Source of the DNA: Sedimenticola selenatireducens | Lineage (GTDB): Bacteria; Pseudomonadota; Gammaproteobacteria; Chromatiales; Chromatiaceae | DNA: 64,000 bases | Direction of reading: 5' to 3' | NCBI RefSeq assembly: GCF_007625115.1 | Contig: NZ_VMNH01000034.1 | Span: 1-64,000, forward strand | In this document: positions 24,460 to 34,497 of the stretch, piece after piece | How the letters are laid out: each line of letters begins with the position of its first letter | Position numbering within the stretch: position 1 is the first letter of the stretch | Notes under the pieces: model-generated | Told to the model about the DNA's origin: nothing | Databases searched by the model: none | The model's input: the letters and a program-made list of their open reading frames with translations, nothing else | Program-made: the position numbers and the translations under genes

Positions 24460-25476
24460 ATGGATGCGATCCTTCTTCAGATCTTAAATGGCCTCGATAA
24501 GGGCGGCGCCTATGCCCTCATCGCCCTTGGCCTTACACTCGTATTCGGAACACTCGGTGTCGTGAACTTCGCCCATGGGGCGCTTTTCATGCTGGGTGCA
24601 TTTTGTGCGGTTACCGTGCAAAAGATTTTGACACTTTCACTCAAAGTAAAAGACGAAAGTATCACCTTCTTCGATGCGTACAAAGAACAGCCCTATTTAG
24701 AACTTTGGTTTGGTGATTTTGGCACAAAGATCATCGACTGGTCAGTACCGATATCGATCGTAATCGCAATCCCAATAATGTTGCTTATCGGGCTTGCTAT
24801 GGAACGAGGCCTGATTCGCCACTTCTATAAGCGCCCTCATGCCGATCAAATTTTGGTTACCTTTGGTCTCGCTATCGTGATGCAAGAGATCATCAAATCC
24901 TTTTTCGGTGCCAATCCAATTCCAACACCAGCACCTGAAATTGTAGCGGGAAGTGCGCCTATCGGTGTTTTGCTTGGATTGGGCGAATCAGTGGTTTATC
25001 CCTGGTGGCGATTGATCTATCTGCTTTTCTCAGGGGTGGTTATTTTTGCTGTGTTTGCATTCCTCCAGTTCACTACTTTTGGCATGGTGGTACGAGCCGG
25101 TATGCATGACAGAGAGACCGTAGGTTTGCTGGGTATCAATGTGGAGCGAAGGTTTACCATTGTCTTCGGTATTGCGGCGGTTGTAGCTGGATTGGCCGGT
25201 GTCATGTATGTGCCTATTCTTCCACCTGATTATCACATGGGTATGGACTTTTTGGTGCTCTCTTTTGTGGTGGTAGTGGTCGGAGGTATGGGATCACTTG
25301 GCGGTGCCGTAGCTGCAGGATTCCTACTGGGTATTCTGCAATCTTTTGCGTCCATGAATGAAATTAAAGACATCATCCCTGGCATCGATCAGATCATTAT
25401 CTATCTGGTTGCTGTAGTAATCATCCTGGTAAGACCTCGCGGTCTGATGGGACGAAAGGGCGTGATGGAGGATTGA
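24460..25476 (+). CDS. ABC importer permease, LivH/UrtB-type
   Basis: A 338-residue inner-membrane permease with about eight membrane helices and the LivH/UrtB signatures [25 protein letters not shown] near the N-terminus and [40 protein letters not shown] charged insert (about 60-85) between the first helices is longer than in typical LivH. It pairs with the LivM-type permease next to it. The stop is followed one base later by the next ATG. Confidence 0.93.
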   Translation: MDAILLQILNGLDKGGAYALIALGLTLVFGTLGVVNFAHGALFMLGAFCAVTVQKILTLSLKVKDESITFFDAYKEQPYLELWFGDFGTKIIDWSVPISIVIAIPIMLLIGLAMERGLIRHFYKRPHADQILVTFGLAIVMQEIIKSFFGANPIPTPAPEIVAGSAPIGVLLGLGESVVYPWWRLIYLLFSGVVIFAVFAFLQFTTFGMVVRAGMHDRETVGLLGINVERRFTIVFGIAAVVAGLAGVMYVPILPPDYHMGMDFLVLSFVVVVVGGMGSLGGAVAAGFLLGILQSFASMNEIKDIIPGIDQIIIYLVAVVIILVRPRGLMGRKGVMED

Positions 25477-25477
25477 T

Positions 25478-26614
25478 ATGAGTATGCCACTGTTACGCAA
25501 TGATTGGGTTGTCATGGCCCTGTTTACTGCCGTTGTCCTCTCTGCCCCTATATGGCTTAGTCCCGTTGGTGCAGGGTATCCAGATCTGTTGCAGAAATTC
25601 GCCATCTTTGGGATTTTTGCTATAGGCTTTAATATACTGTTTGGCCTTACTGGTTACTTATCGTTTGGACATGCCGTGTTTCTTGGTATTGGCTCCTATA
25701 CGGCGGTCTGGTCTTTTAAACTGCTTACCATGAATGTCATCCCGGCCGTAGTACTTGCCACGCTTCTTGCGGGTGTATTTGCGGTTGTGATTGGTTTTCT
25801 GAGTCTACGTCGGTCAGGTATCTATTTCTCCATTTTGACTTTGGCCTTTGCCCAGATGTCTTACAATTTGGCCTATTCAGTGTTAACACCAATCACAAAT
25901 GGTGAGACAGGTCTTCAATTGACAATGGATGATCCGCGAGTATTTGATAGCGCGACTACCGAAGGGCTACCCTCAACAACACTGTTTGGCATGGATATGA
26001 GCGGCTATCCTGGCTTTTACTTCTGTGCGGTGTTGCTGATCATTGCCTTCTTTATTTCGCTGCGTATCTTCCGTTCGCCATTTGGATTGAAGCTTCGGGC
26101 GATTAAGTCCAACCAGACGCGCATGCGCTATACCGGATTCAATACCAAGCCTTACCTGCTCACCGCGTTTGTGATTTCCGGTATGTACGCAGGCCTGGCG
26201 GGTTCATTGATGGCGATCACAGACCCGCTGGCGGGTGCTGAGCGTATGCAATGGACCGCATCAGGTGAGGTGGTGTTAATGACTATCCTTGGCGGGGCGG
26301 GTACGTTACTGGGCCCCTTACTTGGATCCAGTATTATTAAGTATTTTGAGAACATTTTCTCGGCCCTTAATGATGGTCAGCTTCATGAGATCTTCGCGTT
26401 CCTTCCGGATTGGCTGGAGAATATTGTGGTAGCAATTGCGGGTGAATTTGTCGGTGATGGTTGGCATTTGACGCTTGGATTGCTGTTTATGATTGTGGTG
26501 ATCTTCCTGCCGGGTGGCGTGGTTGAAGGCATTCGTCGCGCATCCGCTTTCGTACGTAATATGTTCAATAAGTCAGCAACTGACGAAAGTGAACTGTCGG
26601 CAGAGAAGGAGTGA
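25478..26614 (+). CDS. ABC importer permease, LivM/UrtC-type
   Basis: A 378-residue membrane protein. LivM/UrtC marks include [23 protein letters not shown], the [18 protein letters not shown] stretch, [17 protein letters not shown] (the EAA-like coupling loop) and [20 protein letters not shown]. It forms the transmembrane channel together with the upstream LivH-type subunit. A GGAGG ribosome site overlaps the end of the preceding gene. Confidence 0.93.
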   Translation: MSMPLLRNDWVVMALFTAVVLSAPIWLSPVGAGYPDLLQKFAIFGIFAIGFNILFGLTGYLSFGHAVFLGIGSYTAVWSFKLLTMNVIPAVVLATLLAGVFAVVIGFLSLRRSGIYFSILTLAFAQMSYNLAYSVLTPITNGETGLQLTMDDPRVFDSATTEGLPSTTLFGMDMSGYPGFYFCAVLLIIAFFISLRIFRSPFGLKLRAIKSNQTRMRYTGFNTKPYLLTAFVISGMYAGLAGSLMAITDPLAGAERMQWTASGEVVLMTILGGAGTLLGPLLGSSIIKYFENIFSALNDGQLHEIFAFLPDWLENIVVAIAGEFVGDGWHLTLGLLFMIVVIFLPGGVVEGIRRASAFVRNMFNKSATDESELSAEKE

Positions 26615-26618
26615 TGTG

Positions 26619-27377
26619 ATGAGTATTGTATTAAGCATCAAAAATGTCGATAAAACCTTTGGTGGATTGCACGCTTTGGGTGATATCAATCTGGACATTG
26701 AAGAGGGGAAAACCCACGCTATTATCGGTCCAAACGGTGCAGGTAAATCGACGCTGCTGAACTGCTGCATTGGTCGTCTGATACCTGATAATGGTACGGT
26801 TGAGTTTGAAGGGAAGAATATGATTGGCATGCAGCCGCATGAGATCAATCATGCAGGTATGGTGCGAGTTTTTCAGACCCCTGAAATTTTCCCTGATCTG
26901 TCGGTATTGCAGAATGTGATGATTCCTGCGCTTGCCAAACGAGATGGTATTTTTAAATTTAATGCGTTCAAAAGTCTCTCTTCTGAAAAAGCACTAGAGG
27001 CCGATGCTATCCATATACTGGAAGATATGGGATTAGGTGAACATATCTTAAAACACGCGGGTAGCATGTCGCGTGGCGATAAGCGTCGTCTTGAACTGGC
27101 TATGGGGTTGGTGCAACACCCACGGCTATTGTTGCTTGATGAACCTACTGCCGGTATGGCTCGCCATGATACCAATCGTACGATTGATCTGCTGAAGCGG
27201 ATTAAAGAGCGTGGAATGACCAAGATTATCATTGAGCATGATATGCACGTGGTATTCAGTCTTGCTGATCGGATCAGTGTTTTAGCCCAAGGCCGTATTA
27301 TTGCCAGTGGCACGCCAGATGAGATTCGCGGTAACCCAAAAGTCCAGGAAGCCTATCTGGGAGGGGCTGAGCTATGA
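26619..27377 (+). CDS. ABC importer ATPase, LivG/UrtD-type
   Basis: A 252-residue ATP-binding subunit. Walker A is GPNGAGKST, the ABC signature region reads MSRGDKRRLELAMGL (the usual LSGGxxR is replaced by MSRGDKR), Walker B is LLLLDEPTAGM, and the switch histidine is in IIEHDMHVV. The altered signature still fits the LivG/UrtD branch, whose C-loops vary. ATG at 26619 is chosen. Its end overlaps the next ATG by four bases. Confidence 0.92.
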   Translation: MSIVLSIKNVDKTFGGLHALGDINLDIEEGKTHAIIGPNGAGKSTLLNCCIGRLIPDNGTVEFEGKNMIGMQPHEINHAGMVRVFQTPEIFPDLSVLQNVMIPALAKRDGIFKFNAFKSLSSEKALEADAIHILEDMGLGEHILKHAGSMSRGDKRRLELAMGLVQHPRLLLLDEPTAGMARHDTNRTIDLLKRIKERGMTKIIIEHDMHVVFSLADRISVLAQGRIIASGTPDEIRGNPKVQEAYLGGAEL

Positions 27378-28135
27378 GTAAGTACAGTACGACCCATCGT
27401 GTTTCTCCGGTCAACAAGACGGGTTCCGATCCGGCTTTCTTCTCCTGTTGGGATATCCACTCTTACTATGGCGAGAGTTATATCGTACAAGGGGTCAGTT
27501 TTGATATTCGTGAAGGTGAAGTTCTGGCGCTCCTTGGTCGTAATGGCGCAGGAAAGACTTCTACACTAAGATCTATTGCTCGCGTCGATAGTCCGCAGGT
27601 GACGCACGGGGAGATTTGGCTGGACCACAAACCGCTGCATCAAATGAAATCGCATGAGGCGGCACAAAATGGTGTTGGCCTGGTTCCCGAAGATCGTCGA
27701 ATCATTGCGGGTATGACGGTTGAAGAGAACCTGATCCTGGCGCAGATTGCGCCACCGATTGGATGGAGCATTGAGCGCATCTATGAGCATTTCCCGCGTC
27801 TGGCTGAGCGGCGCACTCAGGAGGCAACGACCCTGTCAGGTGGTGAGCAGCAGATGCTCGCGGTTGCCCGTGCGCTTGCACGTGACATCAAGTTGCTGTT
27901 ACTGGACGAGCCTTATGAGGGATTGGCTCCTGTGATCGTTCATGAGATTGAGCGTATCGTTGATGGCATCAAGAAATTGGGCATTACGACGATTATTGTT
28001 GAACAGAATGCTGTGGCTGCTCTACGCTTGGCAGATCGGGCCATTATCCTGGATATGGGTCAGATCGTATTTGACGGTTTGGCTCAGGAGGTACTTGATA
28101 ACGAGGAACTCAGACAGCAGTATTTGGCCATCTGA
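27374..28135 (+). CDS. ABC importer ATPase, LivF/UrtE-type
   Basis: A 253-residue ATP-binding subunit with Walker A GRNGAGKTS, signature LSGGEQQMLAVARAL, Walker B LLLLDEPYEGLAP and the VEQN motif of the LivF/UrtE branch. The first 35 residues are an extra leader relative to typical LivF (about 235 residues). ATGA overlap with the previous gene means translational coupling. It is the last gene of the operon, ending at the terminator at 28157. Confidence 0.93.
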   Translation: MSKYSTTHRVSPVNKTGSDPAFFSCWDIHSYYGESYIVQGVSFDIREGEVLALLGRNGAGKTSTLRSIARVDSPQVTHGEIWLDHKPLHQMKSHEAAQNGVGLVPEDRRIIAGMTVEENLILAQIAPPIGWSIERIYEHFPRLAERRTQEATTLSGGEQQMLAVARALARDIKLLLLDEPYEGLAPVIVHEIERIVDGIKKLGITTIIVEQNAVAALRLADRAIILDMGQIVFDGLAQEVLDNEELRQQYLAI

Positions 28136-28156
28136 TTTTTTACTATCGTTCCTAAT

Positions 28157-28200
28157 AAAAAACCTGTGTTCTTCCTTTATCGGAAGGTCGCAGGTTTTTT
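28157..28200. terminator. Bidirectional intrinsic terminator
   Basis: AAAAAACCTG pairs with CAGGTTTTTT around an inner TTCC...GGAA stem. It lies between the convergent importer operon and the FGE-like gene and serves both directions. Confidence 0.9.
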
Positions 28201-28209
28201 TATTTCTGC

Positions 28210-29328
28210 CTAGGTGACTTCGCGTACGATTCGAAAGCCGACCCTGAGATAATGATAATGAGGGAGCAGTTTATTGCGAATCGCTGAGCGAATACCGCCG
28301 GGGACGTTGTGCCATGAGCCGCCTCGTACAATACGTTCTCTCAAGTCATCCTGCAGGGTTTCTGCGCTCAGCAGCTCAAGCCCGCCGTAGTTCTCGTCGA
28401 ACACCGAGCCACACCATTCCCATACATTCCCATGCATGTCATGCAGTCCCCAGGGATTGGCTGGGAATTGATCAACAGGGGTTGTTTGTCCACGCGACAC
28501 ACCTTTTTGACTACCTGAGTAAGTATAGTTGCCATCAAAATTGGCTTGCTCTGTGGTAATGGTTTCACCGGTCCAGAATGGGGTGCTGGTCCCTGCGCGA
28601 CAAGCGAACTCCCATTCTGCTTCTGTAGGCAGTCGTATCTTATTGCCGGTACGCTTTGACAGCCAGTGGCAATACTCAGTGGCACTCCAGTAGGTCACAT
28701 TGATTACCGGTCGATTCTCTCGTCCCCAAGTGTCATCTGGCGGTCGCGTATGGCGTACTTCATCGCAAAAAATATCAAACATGGCAAATGTGACAGGTGT
28801 TTTAAGCATTTCAAAACGCCCAATTTCTACCTCATGTTGTTGCTCGTTTTCAAATCGCCCAATCTCTGAGGCGGGTGAGCCCATGATATAGTTGCCACCG
28901 GTAATGCTGACCCAATCGCTCTCCCTTAGTCCGTATTTGAGCAGTTTTGCCTCAAGCGCTTTTTCCTTTTGAAAGTTACGCTCCAGCGTACGTTCTATCT
29001 GCGCTTCGGTGATACGTCGCTTAACTTGTTCTTCGATGATCTCTTTGATTTGATCATCTTTTCCAGTCAGTGGCGCTGTTTCTTTAGTTGGTGATGATGA
29101 ATCAACGGCATAAAGTGTGCTGGTTGATTTTTTTGCGGGTTTAGTTACAGCGGTACCGCAGCGGTCGCAGAAGTTAGCTTTGGGTTGAAGATGCTTGCCA
29201 CAGCTGCAGCAGTGACCTTCCCGACAGAGGGATCGTCCACATTGGGCGCAGAATAGAGCCTCGGGGTCTTCTATCTTGTGGTTGCAGTGTTTGCACTGCT
29301 TGAGAGAGTAACCACTCTTTTGGTTCAT
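28210..29328 (-). CDS. Zinc-ribbon / formylglycine-generating-enzyme-like (FGE-sulfatase) protein
   Basis: A 372-residue protein. The N-terminus carries paired zinc ribbons (CKHCNHKI...CAQCG, CSCGKHL...CDRCG within the first 60 residues). A charged helical linker (about 80-130) leads to an FGE-sulfatase/SUMF1-type domain (about 140-370, with GGNYIMGSPASE, NVTYWSATEYCHWLSKRTG, RLPTEAEWEFACRAGT, GLHDMHGNVWEW and RGGSWHNVP). Real FGE oxidises a cysteine in sulfatases using a copper-binding cysteine pair. This one could instead be a non-catalytic binding module, as is common. The start codon overlaps the preceding stop (TAATG). Zinc ribbon plus FGE is unusual. Confidence 0.85.
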   Translation of the reverse strand: MNQKSGYSLKQCKHCNHKIEDPEALFCAQCGRSLCREGHCCSCGKHLQPKANFCDRCGTAVTKPAKKSTSTLYAVDSSSPTKETAPLTGKDDQIKEIIEEQVKRRITEAQIERTLERNFQKEKALEAKLLKYGLRESDWVSITGGNYIMGSPASEIGRFENEQQHEVEIGRFEMLKTPVTFAMFDIFCDEVRHTRPPDDTWGRENRPVINVTYWSATEYCHWLSKRTGNKIRLPTEAEWEFACRAGTSTPFWTGETITTEQANFDGNYTYSGSQKGVSRGQTTPVDQFPANPWGLHDMHGNVWEWCGSVFDENYGGLELLSAETLQDDLRERIVRGGSWHNVPGGIRSAIRNKLLPHYHYLRVGFRIVREVT

Positions 29329-31415
29329 TAGGCTGAACTGAATTCGTAAGAGATATTTTCAGAGGGCTCCTGCAAGAAATAACCCTGAATATAGTTGACA
29401 CCGACTGTCCAGAGTATGGCAAGACTATTGGCATCTTCTACACCCATCGCAATAGTCTTTACGTTGTGGCTCTTGGCCAGGGCATTAAGTTCATTCAAGT
29501 AGTCTTGGCGGTCTTGTTTGGTAGCAAGATCTTCCATTAGGTCAAAATCAAATTTTACAAAATCGACAGGCAGGTGTTTTAGCAATGTTTCTGCCTTTGG
29601 TGTTGATCCAAATTGATCAACAGCTAGCTGGCATTTTATTTTTTTCAATCCATCGATCAACTTCTTGGCAGTCTGGATATGATTGCGGAGATCTTTGTCA
29701 CGTATCTGGAAGGTGATCCAGGCGCCTTTTGCTTTATATTTTCTCAAGCAGTCGCAGATCCAGAGAAGTATGCCTTCATCTTCCAGTGCAGCACTGGATA
29801 AACTGATAAAGAAGTTTACCTTTCTTCCCTCTTCCCGTTGCTGGGCAAGCTCTTCTACCGCCTTGTTAATTACCCAGCGGTCGACCTTGGCCATCTGTTC
29901 TCCCTGTTTGGCGTGTTTAATGAAGTAGTCAGGAAGAATCTCTTCATTGTTGTTGTCTAGCAGTCGGGTAAGTACGGCATAGTTTTCACGGCTATCCCCC
30001 TGCAGACTGACGATGGGTTGGTATACCAGACGGAAGCGGTCATTTTCCAGGGCGTGTTCAATCAGTTGATTGATGCGCGCTTCATCGCCCGTATTGTCCT
30101 CTCCATAGCTTGCCTGCATTTCGCTGGCATCATAGAAGGATATGCTGTTACCGCCATTATTCCGGGCTGCTTCATAGGCATGGTAGGTACGATTAATAAA
30201 CTCCTGACTGCTGGTGATATCTTGCCCAAGCAGGCCGGCTCCAATGGAGCAGGTGATATTAACTTCCTGATAAATATAGTCTTCTACTAGCTGACGAAGT
30301 CGTTCTGCCGTTGATTCAGCCTCTGTATGGTCACTAATGCAGCTCAGGATTGTAAAGGTATGATCGCCAAAGCGTGCGAGTAGCTCACCTTCATCAGTGT
30401 TATTGGACAATATTTCAGCAAGTTCTTTGAGGAGCTTGTCGCTGGCTATAATGCCCAGATTTGCCCGTATCTCGGCAAAGTTGTCAACAACAATATAGAA
30501 CAGTGAGCAGCTGCCTTCTGTTTGTTGAAGTGCGCTGATTTTTTGCTCCATTTTCTCCATGAAATATTGGCGATTGGCCAGGCCCGTCTGTGTATCCTGA
30601 TTACTCAGTAACTCGATTGTATGTTCGAGCTCTTTGCTCTGTGAATCATTGCGTATGACGATTTGTGTGCAGGGTTCTCCATCATAAGTAGCAGGTGAGA
30701 ACTCGAGTCTTGCATCAAATGTATCTCCGGCACTGTTCTGACATTCAATACTGAGTTCCTGCTTCTCATCGCCCAGTGTTTTCAAGAAAGCCTTGATGCT
30801 TTTGTGATCTTTCGGAGAGACCATATCCAAGATGGGGAGACCTTCCAGCTCTTCTAAACTTACGTAGCCAAACATCTCCATATAGGTGGGGTTGGCCTGC
30901 ATGTGCATGCCTTCATGAATATAGGCAATGGCATCTTGTGAGCTGGCAATGAGTGTGGTGCAGCGAGATTCAGCTTCTCTCAGTTTTTGTTGTGTGATGG
31001 CCAGTTCTTGACGTAGCTGCAATGTTTCAGCTTCGCGCTTGATGACCAGTTGCAAATGATCGGGATCAGTGGCCGAAACAACATCTCTTGCACCATCAAG
31101 CATGGCTTTTAACAGTAGCTGCGGATCAATGTCTTGGTCTTTATAGATGATGACGTTGGGCGTGTCCGTGAACGCTGTGCGACACAGTTTGGTCGTTGAT
31201 TCAAACTTCTCTTTGCTTCCTTGCATGGATATCAGGATTAGATCAGGTTTCTCCGTATCGGAGACATCAAGAAGTTTTTCATTATCTGCGATTATTGTTG
31301 GATGGATTACCATGCCGGCGTTACGTAGCGCACTGATATAAGCTTCAGCTTCATTTAGCGAAGGCTCAATGATCAAGAGTCTTATTGGTATGTCAGTGTT
31401 CAGGTTTCCAATCAT
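29328..31415 (-). CDS. FimX-like REC-PAS-GGDEF-EAL protein with degenerate active sites
   Basis: A 695-residue protein: receiver-like domain (about 10-125), PAS (about 150-260), GGDEF-like (about 275-430) and EAL-like (about 445-690). Each catalytic site is altered: the receiver has Ser at residue 63 where a phosphorylatable Asp is expected, GGDEF reads FGDHTF, and EAL reads AVL (NYAVLTRLL). The DDFGTG loop is DQFGS. This matches FimX of Pseudomonas and Xanthomonas, which does not turn over c-di-GMP but binds it and controls type IV pili with PilZ and PilB. Adjacent to a PilZ-like gene. A c-di-GMP receptor role is inferred. No pil genes are in the window. Confidence 0.82.
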   Translation of the reverse strand: MIGNLNTDIPIRLLIIEPSLNEAEAYISALRNAGMVIHPTIIADNEKLLDVSDTEKPDLILISMQGSKEKFESTTKLCRTAFTDTPNVIIYKDQDIDPQLLLKAMLDGARDVVSATDPDHLQLVIKREAETLQLRQELAITQQKLREAESRCTTLIASSQDAIAYIHEGMHMQANPTYMEMFGYVSLEELEGLPILDMVSPKDHKSIKAFLKTLGDEKQELSIECQNSAGDTFDARLEFSPATYDGEPCTQIVIRNDSQSKELEHTIELLSNQDTQTGLANRQYFMEKMEQKISALQQTEGSCSLFYIVVDNFAEIRANLGIIASDKLLKELAEILSNNTDEGELLARFGDHTFTILSCISDHTEAESTAERLRQLVEDYIYQEVNITCSIGAGLLGQDITSSQEFINRTYHAYEAARNNGGNSISFYDASEMQASYGEDNTGDEARINQLIEHALENDRFRLVYQPIVSLQGDSRENYAVLTRLLDNNNEEILPDYFIKHAKQGEQMAKVDRWVINKAVEELAQQREEGRKVNFFISLSSAALEDEGILLWICDCLRKYKAKGAWITFQIRDKDLRNHIQTAKKLIDGLKKIKCQLAVDQFGSTPKAETLLKHLPVDFVKFDFDLMEDLATKQDRQDYLNELNALAKSHNVKTIAMGVEDANSLAILWTVGVNYIQGYFLQEPSENISYEFSSA

Positions 31416-31469
31416 AGGGGGCTATTGTCCAAAGGTATCACCATGGTGGTCTTATCTATTTCTATACGG

Positions 31470-33296
31470 TTAGAGCATGGTCCAGATGTTGTCAAAATCA
31501 TCGTCATCACTGTTCTTTTGCTTGTCCGTTTCCCCGGGTAGAAGGTTAAGGTAGTTAAACTGGAAATGAGCAAATGCCCCGGTTGTCTCAAGCAGGCGTA
31601 TGAGCTTTGCTTTTCGCTTGGTTGTTCCAGACTTAAGCATTACGACATCATCAACCTTAAAGGGCAGGGTTGGCAAAATCATACTGGCTGGTCTTTCGGA
31701 CGACTTGAGCTCAGGGAGCAATAAACCTTTTTGTGGAACGCCACTGTGGTTTTCGCTATTAAGCAGGTCTACTTCAACGGCTGAAGCATTGGGGGAGACC
31801 ATCTCCATGCCCAACTGCAATCCTTGGCCAGGGGTGTTTTTCATCCATCGGCTGATGCCAATACCAAACTGATTCCTATTGGTTGCAGACTGAATGCCGA
31901 TTACTTCGCCAATCTTGATTTTAGGTGCGTTGAAACCTTGCCAGTTAATGCAATAGCCTCCAGCACTTTCGTTGATTGTTTTACAGGCGAAAGTCTCAAA
32001 CGAGTGCTCAGTCATACTTGAAGCCCACGTTGGTATGCCCATTTGCCCAAAGCCAGGCTCATCATAACTACTGGCAACGATGGTCTCTTGAATGCTCTCA
32101 TCAAAACCATCAAGTGTCAGTTTCTGTTCCGATAGGGTGTAGAGTGATTTGTTTAGACGGGTTCCATCGGGTTGATCAATCCACTCAAGCTCGATATCAG
32201 AAGAGGTATCTTCGAGTGTTTCTTCCACTGCTATATTGGGCGTTAGCAAGGCGTGCGTGGCAGTAATACCCACAGCAATCTTCAACTCAAAGTTGAGTTT
32301 GGTTCTGACAAACTCCCGCTTTGGTGCTGAACTGAGCACTTGGATCAGTTGCCGCAATAAATGCGCCGAGGGCTGCTTGCTGGTTGGACTAATTTGGCTG
32401 CCTCGTTGTTCCGGTGGCAGATTATCGAATGTTTCCCGAAGTGACTGAACCAGTTTCTGAGTGTTTAGCACTCGGCAGTGTTGACTCAGCTCTTTCTCCT
32501 CAAGCGCCCCATGGATAGGCGGGGAGTCCGTGGTAAGCCTAGCCACGAATTGGCAGGGTGTCAGGCTGTTTTCATTCGGTATTTCCAGTGTCGTGAGCTT
32601 GTTCCAGTCGTCAAGTGATGTCCTGAGATAGTCAATCTCACGTTGCCTCATCCGATAAGGAGAACAGATTGAGAAGAGCAGCGCCTGCTTATATAAATTT
32701 TCGATACTGCTAACGGTCTCATCGTTCTTGCCGTCCTTTATTGGCAAGGTATGGATGTTGTTTTGTTCAGCATAGGCATAGAGCAGATGGATCTCTTTCC
32801 ATACTGTCTGGGGAATGGGGTCGTAAACGATAGCCGAGTGATACGAGACCATGGAAAGGAAACGAATGACACGGTGAATAGCGATTATAAGCAGCTTCCG
32901 GTCAAATTTCCCCGAACTGCCTGAAATCATATTCTCAATGAATATTTTGTAGGCCAATGCCAGTTCGGTATACAGCTCCCTATTCAATACCGCAATCTTG
33001 CGATTTTTTGCCGATAAAGGGAAAGGGACATCGTAATAGTATTTGTGTAGATTTTCGGAGATATAGTTAATCGGGCGGCGAAATAGTTCTGCCACCTTAA
33101 TACGGTTAATATTCGGGATATCGAGTCGATTGAATTCGACGATGGTTTTAAATACCTGCCTGGATGTTTCACCCACATTGGCCATTGGCAGGGCACCTAC
33201 CCAACTGGAAACCTCCTTGGGATTCAGTAAGATAGATCCGGCAGGCGCAGAGGTGCGCTCAGGTAGTTTAAAACCGAGAGTGTTCTGTATCTCCAT
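31470..33296 (-). CDS. Large PilZ-like protein (608 residues) of unknown function
   Basis: A helical N-terminal region (about 40-240) is followed by a beta-rich C-terminal half. R327-x3-R331 followed by the strand LNFELKIAVGI, and N442-E-S-A-G-G447, resemble the RxxxR and (D/N)xSxxG parts of a PilZ c-di-GMP site, but about 110 residues separate them where PilZ normally has 20-30. It is thus either a PilZ split by an insertion or a non-binding relative. It lies upstream of the FimX-like gene by 54 bases on the same strand, so co-transcription is likely. The function is not established. Confidence 0.6.
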   Translation of the reverse strand: MEIQNTLGFKLPERTSAPAGSILLNPKEVSSWVGALPMANVGETSRQVFKTIVEFNRLDIPNINRIKVAELFRRPINYISENLHKYYYDVPFPLSAKNRKIAVLNRELYTELALAYKIFIENMISGSSGKFDRKLLIIAIHRVIRFLSMVSYHSAIVYDPIPQTVWKEIHLLYAYAEQNNIHTLPIKDGKNDETVSSIENLYKQALLFSICSPYRMRQREIDYLRTSLDDWNKLTTLEIPNENSLTPCQFVARLTTDSPPIHGALEEKELSQHCRVLNTQKLVQSLRETFDNLPPEQRGSQISPTSKQPSAHLLRQLIQVLSSAPKREFVRTKLNFELKIAVGITATHALLTPNIAVEETLEDTSSDIELEWIDQPDGTRLNKSLYTLSEQKLTLDGFDESIQETIVASSYDEPGFGQMGIPTWASSMTEHSFETFACKTINESAGGYCINWQGFNAPKIKIGEVIGIQSATNRNQFGIGISRWMKNTPGQGLQLGMEMVSPNASAVEVDLLNSENHSGVPQKGLLLPELKSSERPASMILPTLPFKVDDVVMLKSGTTKRKAKLIRLLETTGAFAHFQFNYLNLLPGETDKQKNSDDDDFDNIWTML

Positions 33297-33455
33297 GAAA
33301 TCTTTACAATCCTGACTAAAAAATCAACAACAGCTACAGGCTGTTCGCAAAGTATTACCTTCAGGTTATCGGCAGGATATGATCCTACTATAGTAATATT
33401 TTGATTGTAAGCGAGTTTCTGTTATTTAAAAGCGATCCTGTGAGGATTTTTTAGT

Positions 33456-34463
33456 TCAAAAGGCCGGTTGTTTAGCGGCCATTCCAGCGTGCTCTCTAAC
33501 CCATTTTGGCATGAGGTACCCAGGCAGGTTGTTACGTAGTGAATTTTCCAGTCGCAAGGCCTCTTCATCGGCTACTTCAAAATGGGCTGATCCCTGCACA
33601 CGATCAAGCATGTGAAGGTAGTAGGGAAGGATGTTTGCTTCAAAGAGCGCTTCACTCAGCTCTATTAAGGCTGTCAAATTGTCATTGACCCCTTTTAGTA
33701 GTACCGACTGGTTAAGCAGTGTGACGCCACCCTGGTGTAGCCCAGTGAGTGACCGAGTGAGTTCGGGGGTGATCTCCTTGCGGTGGTTGATGTGCAGAAC
33801 CAGAATTTTTTTCAGTCGTCCAGCGGTCATCCACTTCACAAGTTCAGCTGTGAGCCTTGCTGGAATGACTACTGGCAATCGCGTATGGATGCGCAACCTT
33901 TTCAGGTGTGGAATAACTTCGAGCTGGGTCACAAGCTGGCTCAGCCTGCCATCTGAAAGGCTCAGTGGATCGCCGCCACTTAGGATGATCTCATGGATAT
34001 CTTTTGCGTCCTTGATATAGGCAAGTGCCTGCTGCCACTTGTCCCGATAGGTCGCCGTCTCCTGGTATGGGAAATGGCGGCGAAAGCAGTAGCGGCAATG
34101 GATGGCACAGCTACCACTGGCAATCAGTAGCAGCCGTCCCTGGTATTTATGCAGTACTCCGGGAACAATGGCGGTTTTTAAATCCCCAACCGGATCGGCA
34201 GAAAAACCTTCAGACAATAGTGATTCTGCGCCGATAGGAAGTACTTGGCGTAGTATGGGATCAGCTGGGTCTGCTTTATTGATCAATTCAGCGAATTCAC
34301 GCGGCACTTTTAGACCAAATTGTGCGGCGGCTTGGCGGGCTGCCGGAAGCAAGTTTTTGTCCAGATGTAGGTAATCAACAAATTCGTCGACATCGGTAAA
34401 GGCGGTTGCGAGGGCATGTTGCCACAGGGGAGTCTGACATACAGGCTCTATTCGATGTATCAT
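33456..34463 (-). CDS. epmB: EF-P--(R)-beta-lysine pathway lysine 2,3-aminomutase EpmB
   Basis: A 335-residue radical-SAM enzyme with the CxxxCxxC cluster motif ([15 protein letters not shown]). It converts L-alpha-lysine to (R)-beta-lysine, which EpmA attaches to elongation factor P. The start at 34463 is preferred: it gives the normal YjeK N-terminus ([12 protein letters not shown]), and a longer upstream frame would run through the efp gene. It is divergent from efp with only 34 bases between start codons, so the two share one promoter region. Confidence 0.94.
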   Translation of the reverse strand: MIHRIEPVCQTPLWQHALATAFTDVDEFVDYLHLDKNLLPAARQAAAQFGLKVPREFAELINKADPADPILRQVLPIGAESLLSEGFSADPVGDLKTAIVPGVLHKYQGRLLLIASGSCAIHCRYCFRRHFPYQETATYRDKWQQALAYIKDAKDIHEIILSGGDPLSLSDGRLSQLVTQLEVIPHLKRLRIHTRLPVVIPARLTAELVKWMTAGRLKKILVLHINHRKEITPELTRSLTGLHQGGVTLLNQSVLLKGVNDNLTALIELSEALFEANILPYYLHMLDRVQGSAHFEVADEEALRLENSLRNNLPGYLMPKWVREHAGMAAKQPAF

Positions 34464-34497
34464 GCGCGTTTCCAGTGGTTTGTTTGGTGAGGACAAG

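Noticed and set aside
28210-29328. True sulfatase-activating formylglycine-generating enzyme
   Set aside because: No sulfatase gene is near and zinc ribbons are unusual for FGE. The domain is named but catalysis is not claimed.
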